Below, in pieces: positions 26,195 through 33,493 of a stretch of 35,602 bases of DNA. The translations under genes and the position numbers were made by a program. Origin of the DNA: Verrucomicrobiota bacterium (GTDB lineage: Bacteria > Verrucomicrobiota > Verrucomicrobiia > Chthoniobacterales > SZAS-18); contig JANXRG010000086.1 of the NCBI GenBank assembly GCA_025353105.1, positions 1 through 35,602 of the forward strand. Direction: 5' to 3'. The notes under the pieces were generated by a model, which ran no database searches, had not been told where the DNA came from, and worked only from the letters and a program-made list of their open reading frames with translations. Numbering within the stretch: position 1 is the first letter of the stretch; every line of letters begins with the position of its first letter.

Positions 26195-27486
26195 TGCCGG
26201 ACCCTGCCGCCCGCCCGCCCGCCGCAACGCGGTCGGCATCGATCCTCGGCAAGCTTGGCCCCGGCCTGGTCACCGGGGCCTCGGATGATGATCCCAGCGG
26301 CATCGCGACGTATTCACAGGTCGGAGCGCAGTTTGGTTACGGGATGCTCTGGACCATGCTGTTCTCGTATCCGCTGATGGCGGCCATCCAGGAGATCAGT
26401 GGGCGCCTCGGCCGCGTCAGTGGCCGGGGCGTGGCCGGGAATCTCCGGCGCTATTACCCGCGCGCGTTGCTCTATCCCGTCGTGGCGCTGCTGGTCATCG
26501 CAAATATTTTGAACCTTGGCGCGGACATCGCGGCGATGGGATCCGCGGTGAAGCTCATCGCGGGCGGACCCGCGCTTGTCTATTCGCTCCTCCTTGCCTT
26601 GATCTCGCTTGGCCTGCAAATCTGGATTCCCTATGCGCGCTACAGCCAGGTGCTCAAGTGGATGACCCTGTCGCTCTTTGCTTATGTGGCCACCGCGTTT
26701 GTCGTCCGCGTGCCTTGGGCCCAGGCGCTGCAGGGAACATTCGTTCCTTCGCTTTCGTGGAATGCGGCGTATCTCACCGGACTACTCGCCGTGCTGGGCA
26801 CGACCATCAGTCCGTATTTGTTTTTCTGGCAGGCTTCCGCCGAGGTCGAGGAGATGAAAGCGACGCACCACGATCGACCGTTGCGTCTCGCTCCGAACGA
26901 AGCGGCCAGCCAGCTCAATCGCATTCACGTGGACACCTTCGTCGGGATGGCATTCTCGAACCTGGTGGCGTTCTTTATCATCCTCACCGTGGCCGCGACC
27001 TTGCATGCGAACGGCACGACGGAAATCCAGACGGCCTCGGATGCCGCTGAGGCGCTGCGACCGCTGGCGGGTAACTTTGCGTTTCTGCTCTTCACCTTTG
27101 GAATTGTTGGGACGGGCATGCTCGCAGTTCCCGTCCTCGCCGGTTCGGCGGCGTACGCGGTGAGCGAGATGATGCACTGGAAGACCGGGCTCGATCGCAA
27201 ACTGGGAAAAGCCCGGCGTTTCTATGGGGTTCTCGCGGCGGCGACCGTCGTCGGCCTCGCGCTGAATCTCATCGGGATCGATCCGATCAAGGCGCTGTTT
27301 TGGTCGGCGGTGATCAACGGCATCGTGGCCGGCCCGGTGATGGTGGTGATGCTCCACATGGCGTCGAACCCGCGGGTGATGGGCGATTTGCCGGTCCCGC
27401 CGTGGTTGCGCCGCACCGGCTGGGTGGCCGCGATCGTGATGCTGGCCTGCGCGGCGGGACTGTTTGCCACGTGGGGCCATGGCTAA
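26194..27486 (+). CDS. NRAMP-related divalent-metal transporter
   Basis: 430 residues, about eleven transmembrane helices, beginning GKLGPGLVTGASDDDPSGIATYSQ. The helix-1 metal motif DPGN of true NRAMP/MntH transporters reads D33-P34-S35-G36 here, and the helix-6 Met-Pro-His motif reads S206-P207-Y208, so both soft-metal ligands (Asn and Met) are replaced. It therefore belongs to an NRAMP-related subgroup rather than canonical Mn/Fe transporters; Mg or another hard ion is possible but is not shown by the sequence. The ATG overlaps the ABC transporter stop by one base. A GTG one codon earlier is an alternative start. Confidence 0.85.
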   Translation: MPDPAARPPAATRSASILGKLGPGLVTGASDDDPSGIATYSQVGAQFGYGMLWTMLFSYPLMAAIQEISGRLGRVSGRGVAGNLRRYYPRALLYPVVALLVIANILNLGADIAAMGSAVKLIAGGPALVYSLLLALISLGLQIWIPYARYSQVLKWMTLSLFAYVATAFVVRVPWAQALQGTFVPSLSWNAAYLTGLLAVLGTTISPYLFFWQASAEVEEMKATHHDRPLRLAPNEAASQLNRIHVDTFVGMAFSNLVAFFIILTVAATLHANGTTEIQTASDAAEALRPLAGNFAFLLFTFGIVGTGMLAVPVLAGSAAYAVSEMMHWKTGLDRKLGKARRFYGVLAAATVVGLALNLIGIDPIKALFWSAVINGIVAGPVMVVMLHMASNPRVMGDLPVPPWLRRTGWVAAIVMLACAAGLFATWGHG

Positions 27487-27543
27487 GCGACACCTTGCGG
27501 ATTGCCGGGCCAGTGCTCGATTGGACTTCGGCTTTGCCGACCG

Positions 27544-28155
27544 ATGAAGACCCGCCACGCGCAGCTCAAACGTGAAACTTCGGAGACGAAAATTTCCGTC
27601 GATTGGAATCTCGACGGCCGGGGTGAGTCGGAGATCGCGACCGGCCTGCCGTTCTTCGATCACATGCTCACGCTCTTCGCGCGCCACAGCGTCACGGACC
27701 TGCGACTCAAGGCGGAAGGCGACATCGCGGTCGACGCCCACCACACGGTCGAGGACACCGGCATTGCGCTCGGCCAGGCGCTGACGCAGGCGCTCGGCGA
27801 CAAATCCGGGCTCGTGCGGTACGGGAATTTTCTATTGCCGATGGACGAGACGCTTTGCCGCGTCGCGTTGGATTTGAGCGGGCGCCCGTTCCTCCACTAC
27901 AAACTGCCGGAAACGATCACCCCGCATTTGCACGAAGCGATGGGCGGTCATTTTCCGCTGCAATTGCTCGAGGAATTCCTGCGCGCCCTGACCGTGCATG
28001 GCGGCATCACGCTGCATCTCGAGGTGCTCTACAGCCGCGATCTGCACCATGCGGCGGAAGCGGCGTTCAAGGGGCTGGCCCGTGCGCTCGACCAGGCCCT
28101 GCGACGCGATCCGCGCGTGTTGGGCGTTCCCAGCACGAAGGGCACGCTGGTGTGA
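27544..28155 (+). CDS. hisB: Imidazoleglycerol-phosphate dehydratase
   Basis: 203 residues, the mono-functional HisB of histidine biosynthesis: it dehydrates imidazoleglycerol phosphate to imidazoleacetol phosphate. It contains the paired metal-binding repeats: FFDHMLTLFARH and DAHHTVEDTGIALGQAL, then LHEAMGGHFPLQLLEEF and DLHHAAEAAFKGLARAL. It is not fused to the phosphatase domain seen in E. coli. The ATG at 27544 (MKTRHAQLKRET) gives the normal start. It follows the NRAMP-related gene by 57 bases and hisH follows by 18. Confidence 0.96.
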   Translation: MKTRHAQLKRETSETKISVDWNLDGRGESEIATGLPFFDHMLTLFARHSVTDLRLKAEGDIAVDAHHTVEDTGIALGQALTQALGDKSGLVRYGNFLLPMDETLCRVALDLSGRPFLHYKLPETITPHLHEAMGGHFPLQLLEEFLRALTVHGGITLHLEVLYSRDLHHAAEAAFKGLARALDQALRRDPRVLGVPSTKGTLV

Positions 28156-28173
28156 TGGCGCCCGCTGTTTGCC

Positions 28174-28806
28174 ATGCGCTTCGGCCTGATTGATTACGGC
28201 AGCGGCAACTTGCGCAGCGTCGCGAAGGCGATCGATGCCGTGGGAGGCCAGGTGCGCACCTACGCGTCGCCGGCGGGGCTCGATCAAGAGGATGTGCTCG
28301 TGCTCCCGGGCGTGGGGGCGTTTGGCGACTGCGTGACGCAACTGCGCGCGCGTGGCCTTTGGGATCCGATCGCCGCATGGTTGCGCGACCAACGGCCGTT
28401 TCTCGGCATCTGCCTTGGCTATCAATTGCTCTTTGAATCGAGCGAGGAATCCGCGGGCGTTTCCGGTTTCGCGCATTTTCACGGAACGGTGCGCCGGTTT
28501 CGCAGCGACTTGGTGAAGGTTCCGCATATCGGCTGGAATACGATCGAGCCGACGCAACCCGCGGCGGCGCTTTGGCGGGATCTCGCTGCGAATCCGCACG
28601 TTTATTTTGTCCATTCGTTTTATCCGGCGCCGGAGGATTCAAAGATCGTGGCGGCGCACTGCGAGTATGGCGGACGATTTGCCGCCGTCGTGACGGGACC
28701 GGGCCCGCTGCTCGCCGTGCAATTTCATCCGGAGAAGAGCCAGCGCGCCGGGTTGACGCTGCTGCGCAACTTCATTGCCTCGATCGCGACGCCGGCACGG
28801 GCTTGA
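28174..28806 (+). CDS. hisH: Imidazole glycerol phosphate synthase glutaminase subunit
   Basis: 210 residues, class I glutamine amidotransferase. It provides ammonia to HisF to make imidazoleglycerol phosphate and AICAR. Start IDYGSGNLRSV, oxyanion PGVGAFGDC, nucleophile Cys80 in GICLGYQLL, and the His185-Glu187 pair in QFHPEKS are present. HVYFVHSFY is the HisH-specific segment. hisF is not in this window, so the cluster is incomplete or scattered. Confidence 0.96.
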   Translation: MRFGLIDYGSGNLRSVAKAIDAVGGQVRTYASPAGLDQEDVLVLPGVGAFGDCVTQLRARGLWDPIAAWLRDQRPFLGICLGYQLLFESSEESAGVSGFAHFHGTVRRFRSDLVKVPHIGWNTIEPTQPAAALWRDLAANPHVYFVHSFYPAPEDSKIVAAHCEYGGRFAAVVTGPGPLLAVQFHPEKSQRAGLTLLRNFIASIATPARA

Positions 28807-28830
28807 GCCGCGCGAACCCGACCACTCACG

Positions 28831-29550
28831 ATGTTGCTCCTTCCTGCAATCGATTTGATGGCCGGTGAGGTCGTGCGCCTGCGGCAGGGCCGCGCGGACG
28901 AGAAGACCGTGTTTCCCGGATCGCCCGCGGAGTGGGCTGCCCGCTGGGAGCGGGAGGGCGCTGACTGGCTTCACGTGGTGGATCTCGACGCGGCGTTCGG
29001 TGGCAAATCAGTCAATCACGAAGCCGTGCGCGCCATCGTCGATGCGGTCAAGGTTCCGATCGAACTGGGCGGCGGCATGCGGGATGAAGCAAGTATTCGC
29101 CGGGCGTTGGACGCGGGCGTGAGCCGGATCGTGATCGGCACGCGGGCCGCGGAATCGCTTACGTTTGTGCGTGACATGATCCGGTTGGTCGGTGGGGCGC
29201 GGGTCGCGGTCGGGATCGACGCAAAGGACGGGCTCGTCGTCGTGAAGGGCTGGATTCAATCGACGTCAACCAATGCGCTGGCCCTGGCCAGGAACGTTTC
29301 GTTGCTGGGGGCGGGGACGATTATCTATACGGACATTTCGACCGATGGGATGATGGCGGGACCGAACTACGCGGCGTTGGATGCGATGTTGGCAAGAGTC
29401 GACTGCGACGTGATTGCAAGCGGCGGCGTGTCGCGAAACGAGGATCTGCTGGAACTTTCCAAGCGGAGGGAGCTTCATGGAGCGATCATCGGTCGCGCCC
29501 TTTACGATGGCGCGGTGGACTTGGGACGTTTTCGGCGACCGAAGCGCTAA
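28831..29550 (+). CDS. hisA: Phosphoribosyl isomerase (ProFAR isomerase)
   Basis: 239 residues forming a TIM barrel that carries out the Amadori rearrangement of ProFAR to PRFAR in histidine synthesis. Catalytic Asp8 (PAIDLM), Asp in VGIDAKDG and the phosphate-binding IELGGGMRD and ASGGVS are present. Its TDISTDGMMAGPN is typical HisA. It follows hisH after 24 bases, and an MFS gene begins 21 bases after its stop. Confidence 0.96.
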   Translation: MLLLPAIDLMAGEVVRLRQGRADEKTVFPGSPAEWAARWEREGADWLHVVDLDAAFGGKSVNHEAVRAIVDAVKVPIELGGGMRDEASIRRALDAGVSRIVIGTRAAESLTFVRDMIRLVGGARVAVGIDAKDGLVVVKGWIQSTSTNALALARNVSLLGAGTIIYTDISTDGMMAGPNYAALDAMLARVDCDVIASGGVSRNEDLLELSKRRELHGAIIGRALYDGAVDLGRFRRPKR

Positions 29551-29571
29551 GCGACAGGTCATCGGCGGCGG

Positions 29572-30972
29572 ATGCCGCGGACTTCCCTTGGTGCTCGCCC
29601 GGTCTTGGTGGTTAACTCCGGCGTGTCTCTCGCTGACGCAAACATCCGGCGCTTTATTTTGTTCCGCGTGTTTTTCAACGCGCGTTACTACTACCCGGTC
29701 TTCGGGATTCTGTTTCTGGATTACGGGCTGACGCTGGGGCAGATCAGCATTCTGAATTTTGCCTGGGCGCTCGCGATCGTGGGCTTGGAGGTGCCGAGCG
29801 GTGCGCTGGCGGATCAGTTCGGCCGCCGGCCGCTCATGATCGGCGCCGCCGCGTGCATGGTCGTCGAGATGGCGTTGCTGGCTTTTGTGCCCCTCGGCAA
29901 TCCAACGCTCCTGTTCGCGGTCTTCCTGCTCAACCGCCTGCTCAGCGGCGCGGCCGAGGCGTCGGCTAGCGGCGCGGACGAGGCGCTGGTGTTCGACTCG
30001 CTGGTGAGCGAGCAGCGCACGCCCGAATGGCCGCGCGTCCTGGAGCGGCTCGGCCGCTGGTCGTCCTTCGCGTTTCTCTTTGTCATGGTGATGGGCGCAT
30101 TCGTGTACGACGCGAACCTGCTGCATCGCACAGCGGCGATCTTCGGATTCGACATCACGTTCAATCCGAAAGTGACGATGCGCTTTCCCGTCTATCTCAC
30201 GCTCGTCAACGCCGTGCTTGCGCTGGTCGTGACGCTCCGCCTGGAGGAGCCACCGAGCGCCGTGAAGAACGTGCTCTCCGCGTCGCTCGGCGGAACGTGG
30301 GCGCTGATCCGGCGCGTGACGGTCTGGCTCTGGCGGAGTCCGCTCGCGCTCTTCCTCATCGCGGCGGGCCTGCTGCACGATTCGATCATCCGGCTCGTAA
30401 TGACGCTTGCGAGCAATTACTATCGGCTCATCGCCATCCCGACCGCGTGGTTTGGCGTCATCGGGGCGGCGTTTGCGATCTACGGATTTTTTGTGCCCAC
30501 CCTTGGGCGCTGGCTGGTGGAGCGAAGGTCGGTAGGATTCAACTTTGGGCTGCTGGCCACGCTCACCTTTGGCGGACTGCTCGGGCTGGCGCTTCGGCTG
30601 CCGTGGTTTGGCGTGGTGTTCGTCGTGCTTCTCGGCGTGGCGATGAGTCTGTTGACCTTCTTTCTCTCGCATTATTTGAATGCGCTCGTGGAATCGTCGG
30701 AGCGGGCCACGGTGCTGAGTTTCCGAGGGCTCGCGTTCAATCTTGGCTACGGATTGGTCAGCGTGCTTTTCGCGTGGCTGCTGCGGCGTCTGAGTGGGTC
30801 CGCGCCGGCTGGAACCTCGGAGGAGATGATCTTCGCGGCCTCGCTCAACTGGCTGCCGTGGTATTTCCTGGCCTCGCTGGTGCCGCTCGTTTCCTTTGCC
30901 CGTCTCAGCGGCTGCCTGCGCGCGAAGGCGGCTGCCTCTGGAAAAATCTGCGCGGTGGAGACGAAAGTCTAG
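29572..30972 (+). CDS. MFS transporter of unknown substrate
   Basis: 466 residues with about twelve hydrophobic segments. The MFS signature loop between helices 2 and 3 appears as GALADQFGRRPLM, and the central cytoplasmic loop and second half (FLIAAGLLHDSIIRLVMTLAS) follow. An N-terminal extension of about 20 residues (PRTSLGARPVLVVNSG) may be non-native; a later start near NIRRFILF is possible. It could be co-transcribed with the his genes, but nothing in the sequence links it to histidine. Confidence 0.8.
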   Translation: MPRTSLGARPVLVVNSGVSLADANIRRFILFRVFFNARYYYPVFGILFLDYGLTLGQISILNFAWALAIVGLEVPSGALADQFGRRPLMIGAAACMVVEMALLAFVPLGNPTLLFAVFLLNRLLSGAAEASASGADEALVFDSLVSEQRTPEWPRVLERLGRWSSFAFLFVMVMGAFVYDANLLHRTAAIFGFDITFNPKVTMRFPVYLTLVNAVLALVVTLRLEEPPSAVKNVLSASLGGTWALIRRVTVWLWRSPLALFLIAAGLLHDSIIRLVMTLASNYYRLIAIPTAWFGVIGAAFAIYGFFVPTLGRWLVERRSVGFNFGLLATLTFGGLLGLALRLPWFGVVFVVLLGVAMSLLTFFLSHYLNALVESSERATVLSFRGLAFNLGYGLVSVLFAWLLRRLSGSAPAGTSEEMIFAASLNWLPWYFLASLVPLVSFARLSGCLRAKAAASGKICAVETKV

Positions 30973-31180
30973 ATAACCGCCAGGACACCGAGGACACCAA
31001 GAAAATGCTGGAATCGGATGGTGCGGACGAACTCGATGACCTCGCAAGGATGTGACCTGACCCCGAAAGTGAGACACTTCAAAACAAGAGTTCTGCCGTG
31101 AACTCCGTTCGATTACGGCAAATGGGTTCCGGCGGCAAAAGACACACCAAACCTCCGTGCTCTTTGTGTGAACCACAGAA
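30973..31180. other. Convergent intergenic region with repeat-like tracts
   Basis: No gene. Near 30980-31003 is a CAGGACACCGAGGACACCAAG tract (written here as CAGGACACC then GAGGACACCAAG), and near 31150-31178 the reverse complement of a related CACAAAGAGCACGGAGG tract. Between them at 31053-31077 is a sequence beginning TGACCTGACCCCGAAAG and ending GAGACAC, similar to the terminal repeats of IS3-family insertion sequences; no transposase remains. Confidence 0.4.
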
Positions 31181-32521
31181 TCACGTCAATTCCCAAACCG
31201 TCTTCCCGTCGACCATCGTCCGCACGGCTCGGCCTTTGATCTCGCGGCCGTGGAAGGGCGTGTTGCGGCTGCGGCTCGCGGTCGCGTCGCGATCCACGGT
31301 CCATTCGAGATTCGGATCGATGACGGTGATGTCCGCCACGGCGCCCACCGCCAATGTTCCGCGATCGAGCTTCAGCAACCTGGCGGGATGGAGCGTCAGC
31401 AGGGCAATCAGGCGCGGGAGATCGATTGCCTTCCGCTGATGCACAAGGATGTCGAGGAAGAGCCCCAGCTCGGTCTCCAATCCCAGAATGCCAAAGGGCG
31501 CCTGATCGAATTCCACTTCCTTTTCGTGCGGGCAATGGGGGGCGTGGTCGCTCGCCAGAATCGTGATGGTGCCGTCCGCCACGCCTTCAATCAACGCGTC
31601 CACGTGCTCCTCGGAGCGGAGTGGCGGATTCATCTTGAAGTTCGCATCGAACGATTGCACGGACTCGTCGGTCAGCGCGATGTGGTGCGGACAAATCTCG
31701 CCGCTCAGCGGCACGCCGCGCGCGCGCGCCTCGCGCAGCATTCTCACACTGCCGGCCGATGAAAGGTGCTGGCAATGAATCGGCGTCCCGCACATTTCGG
31801 CGAGCAGGGCGTTGCGCTGGACAATCATTTCCTCGCCGGCCGCCGGCCAGCCGGGCAGTCCGAGCACCGTGCTCCAAAAACCCTCGTGCATCACACCTTT
31901 GCCGACCAGCGCGTAGTCCTGGCAATGGTCCATGACCGGCAGATCAAACATCCGGGCGTATTCGAGAGCGCGACGCATGATCTCGGCGCTCTGGACGCAA
32001 TGACCGTCATCCGTCAGCGCGACCACGCCGGCATTTTTCAATGCCCCGATGGGCGCGAGTTCCTCACCTTCCAGTCCTTTCGTGATCGCCCCGGTGCAGA
32101 AGACATTCACAATCCCTTCGCGGGCGGCCTTCTCCTGGATCCACGAAACGACGCTGGGATTATCAATCGCCGGTGAGGTGTTCGGCATGCAGACCACCGA
32201 GGTGAACCCGCCTGCCGCCGCAGCACGTGTGCCGGTGGCGATCGTCTCCTTGGCGGATTGGCCGGGCTCACGGAGATGGACGTGGATGTCGATCAGGCCG
32301 GGCGAGATGACGAGGCCGGTGCAGTCAATGGTCGACTCAATTTTGGATTTCGGATTGTCCCGTGAGGACGAAGATGCCTTTGAGAGACTGTCTCGCTTCG
32401 CCTGGCTTTGGAATTTGGTTGGGTCGGCGATCCGGCCATCCACGATCCAAATGTCCCCGATTTCATCGCGCCCGCTGGCGGGGTCGATGATGCGGCCGTG
32501 CTTTAGCAGGGTGACGCTCAT
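31181..32521 (-). CDS. pyrC: Dihydroorotase with an N-terminal insertion
   Basis: 446 residues. It cyclises carbamoyl-aspartate to dihydroorotate in pyrimidine synthesis. Zinc ligands and catalytic residues are seen: HVHLREPG (His80, His82), MPNTSP, the Asp in ALTDDGHC (171/172), MDHC (His199), QHLSS (His252), CPHH and ASDHAPH (Asp325). Residues about 33-62 are a low-complexity, Ser/Lys-rich insertion ending NPKSKIE, not expected in the strand region between the first beta strands of the family; the surrounding sequence is otherwise standard. The ATG overlaps the stop of the upstream DUF3365 gene (ATGA), chosen over the longer open frame. Confidence 0.95.
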   Translation of the reverse strand: MSVTLLKHGRIIDPASGRDEIGDIWIVDGRIADPTKFQSQAKRDSLSKASSSSRDNPKSKIESTIDCTGLVISPGLIDIHVHLREPGQSAKETIATGTRAAAAGGFTSVVCMPNTSPAIDNPSVVSWIQEKAAREGIVNVFCTGAITKGLEGEELAPIGALKNAGVVALTDDGHCVQSAEIMRRALEYARMFDLPVMDHCQDYALVGKGVMHEGFWSTVLGLPGWPAAGEEMIVQRNALLAEMCGTPIHCQHLSSAGSVRMLREARARGVPLSGEICPHHIALTDESVQSFDANFKMNPPLRSEEHVDALIEGVADGTITILASDHAPHCPHEKEVEFDQAPFGILGLETELGLFLDILVHQRKAIDLPRLIALLTLHPARLLKLDRGTLAVGAVADITVIDPNLEWTVDRDATASRSRNTPFHGREIKGRAVRTMVDGKTVWELT

Positions 32522-33432
32522 GCAGCGACTGCGACCGGGACGGCGTGAGGCCGCGCAAGGAGGGCCACCGCGATGTTCACGAGAACAAAGAGCGTCGCGA
32601 AAATCCCGATGAGCCAGACGGCGATCCCCATGAGGGCCTGGTCGGCGATCTTGATTGGGACGGAGGCCGGTACGCTCACGATTTGCGCGCCAATGACTTC
32701 GTCCATCTTCCAACCAAAACCATTCGCCGGACCATAGGCCTTAATCATCTCCGGTGGTGCCTTGTCGGGCGTGCTGTGGCAGGTCAGGCAACTGCTGTTG
32801 CTGATCTTGATGGGCACCGCGAGCGAAAGCGTGTCGCCGATGGCCGACTGCCGGGACACGACCCGGTTCGTCTGGGTGGGATCCTGGCGGAACGAGTTCA
32901 CCACGTCGGCTTCCCATTCCACCGTGCGATCCCGCGGGTTGGTCGGATTCAGCGTCGCCTCCTTGTAGGTGTAATCCGGATACTTGGTGCGGAAGTAATT
33001 GAAAATCTCCGTCGCGGCGTAGGCGGGAACCGTCTGCGGATAGAATTCCGCCTCCGGCAGTTCGCGCGGTTGGGCCTTCACCGTGTCGACGACCTGCTTT
33101 TGCGTCGCCAGCATCAGTTTCTTTTCCCTTGGATCGTTCAAGCGATCCGCGGCCTGCTGCAGCGCGGAGGGCAGATGTTGATCCAGCGTTTGCTGCAGTG
33201 CGGCGGCCGTCCGGTCAACCTTGAAACGCTCATGCTGCAGCAACGGCGCAATCTGTTTGGTCGTGTACGAGCGCGTCGCCGTGGCCGTTTCCATCATGAC
33301 CTGTGCATTTTGGAGCACCTCCTGCCGGGCATTTTTATGAAGCGTTTCCCGCACGATGTAGCCCGCACCCGCGAGACCCAGGACCATCAACGGAAGGAAG
33401 AAGAGATTAAACTTTAAGAGCAAGCGCATCAT
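32518..33432 (-). CDS. DUF3365 haem-sensor-like membrane protein
   Basis: 304 residues. A hydrophobic N-terminal helix (FNLFFLPLMVLGLAGAGYIV), a periplasmic-type DUF3365/Tll0287-like domain (ARQEVLQNAQVMMETATATRSYTTKQI, quoted as ARQEVLQNAQVMMETA) with FRTKYPDYTYKEAT and a CLTCHST haem c-type motif near residue 215, and a C-terminal hydrophobic segment (GIAVWLIGIFATLFVLVNIA) are visible. Such domains sense redox or gases in front of histidine kinases or stand alone. The frame is open upstream, but the ATG at 33432 gives a normal start with the membrane helix near the N-terminus. Its stop overlaps the pyrC start. Confidence 0.85.
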   Translation of the reverse strand: MMRLLLKFNLFFLPLMVLGLAGAGYIVRETLHKNARQEVLQNAQVMMETATATRSYTTKQIAPLLQHERFKVDRTAAALQQTLDQHLPSALQQAADRLNDPREKKLMLATQKQVVDTVKAQPRELPEAEFYPQTVPAYAATEIFNYFRTKYPDYTYKEATLNPTNPRDRTVEWEADVVNSFRQDPTQTNRVVSRQSAIGDTLSLAVPIKISNSSCLTCHSTPDKAPPEMIKAYGPANGFGWKMDEVIGAQIVSVPASVPIKIADQALMGIAVWLIGIFATLFVLVNIAVALLARPHAVPVAVAA

Positions 33433-33493
33433 GGCGGGAAGGAGTGGAACGTGGGACGGAGCGGGGAAATAGAAAGAAACGGGCGCGGGCGCG

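Noticed and set aside
29266-31176. A 636-codon open frame on the minus strand opposite hisA and the MFS gene
   Set aside because: Arg/Glu/His/Gln-rich antisense shadow that crosses two real genes.
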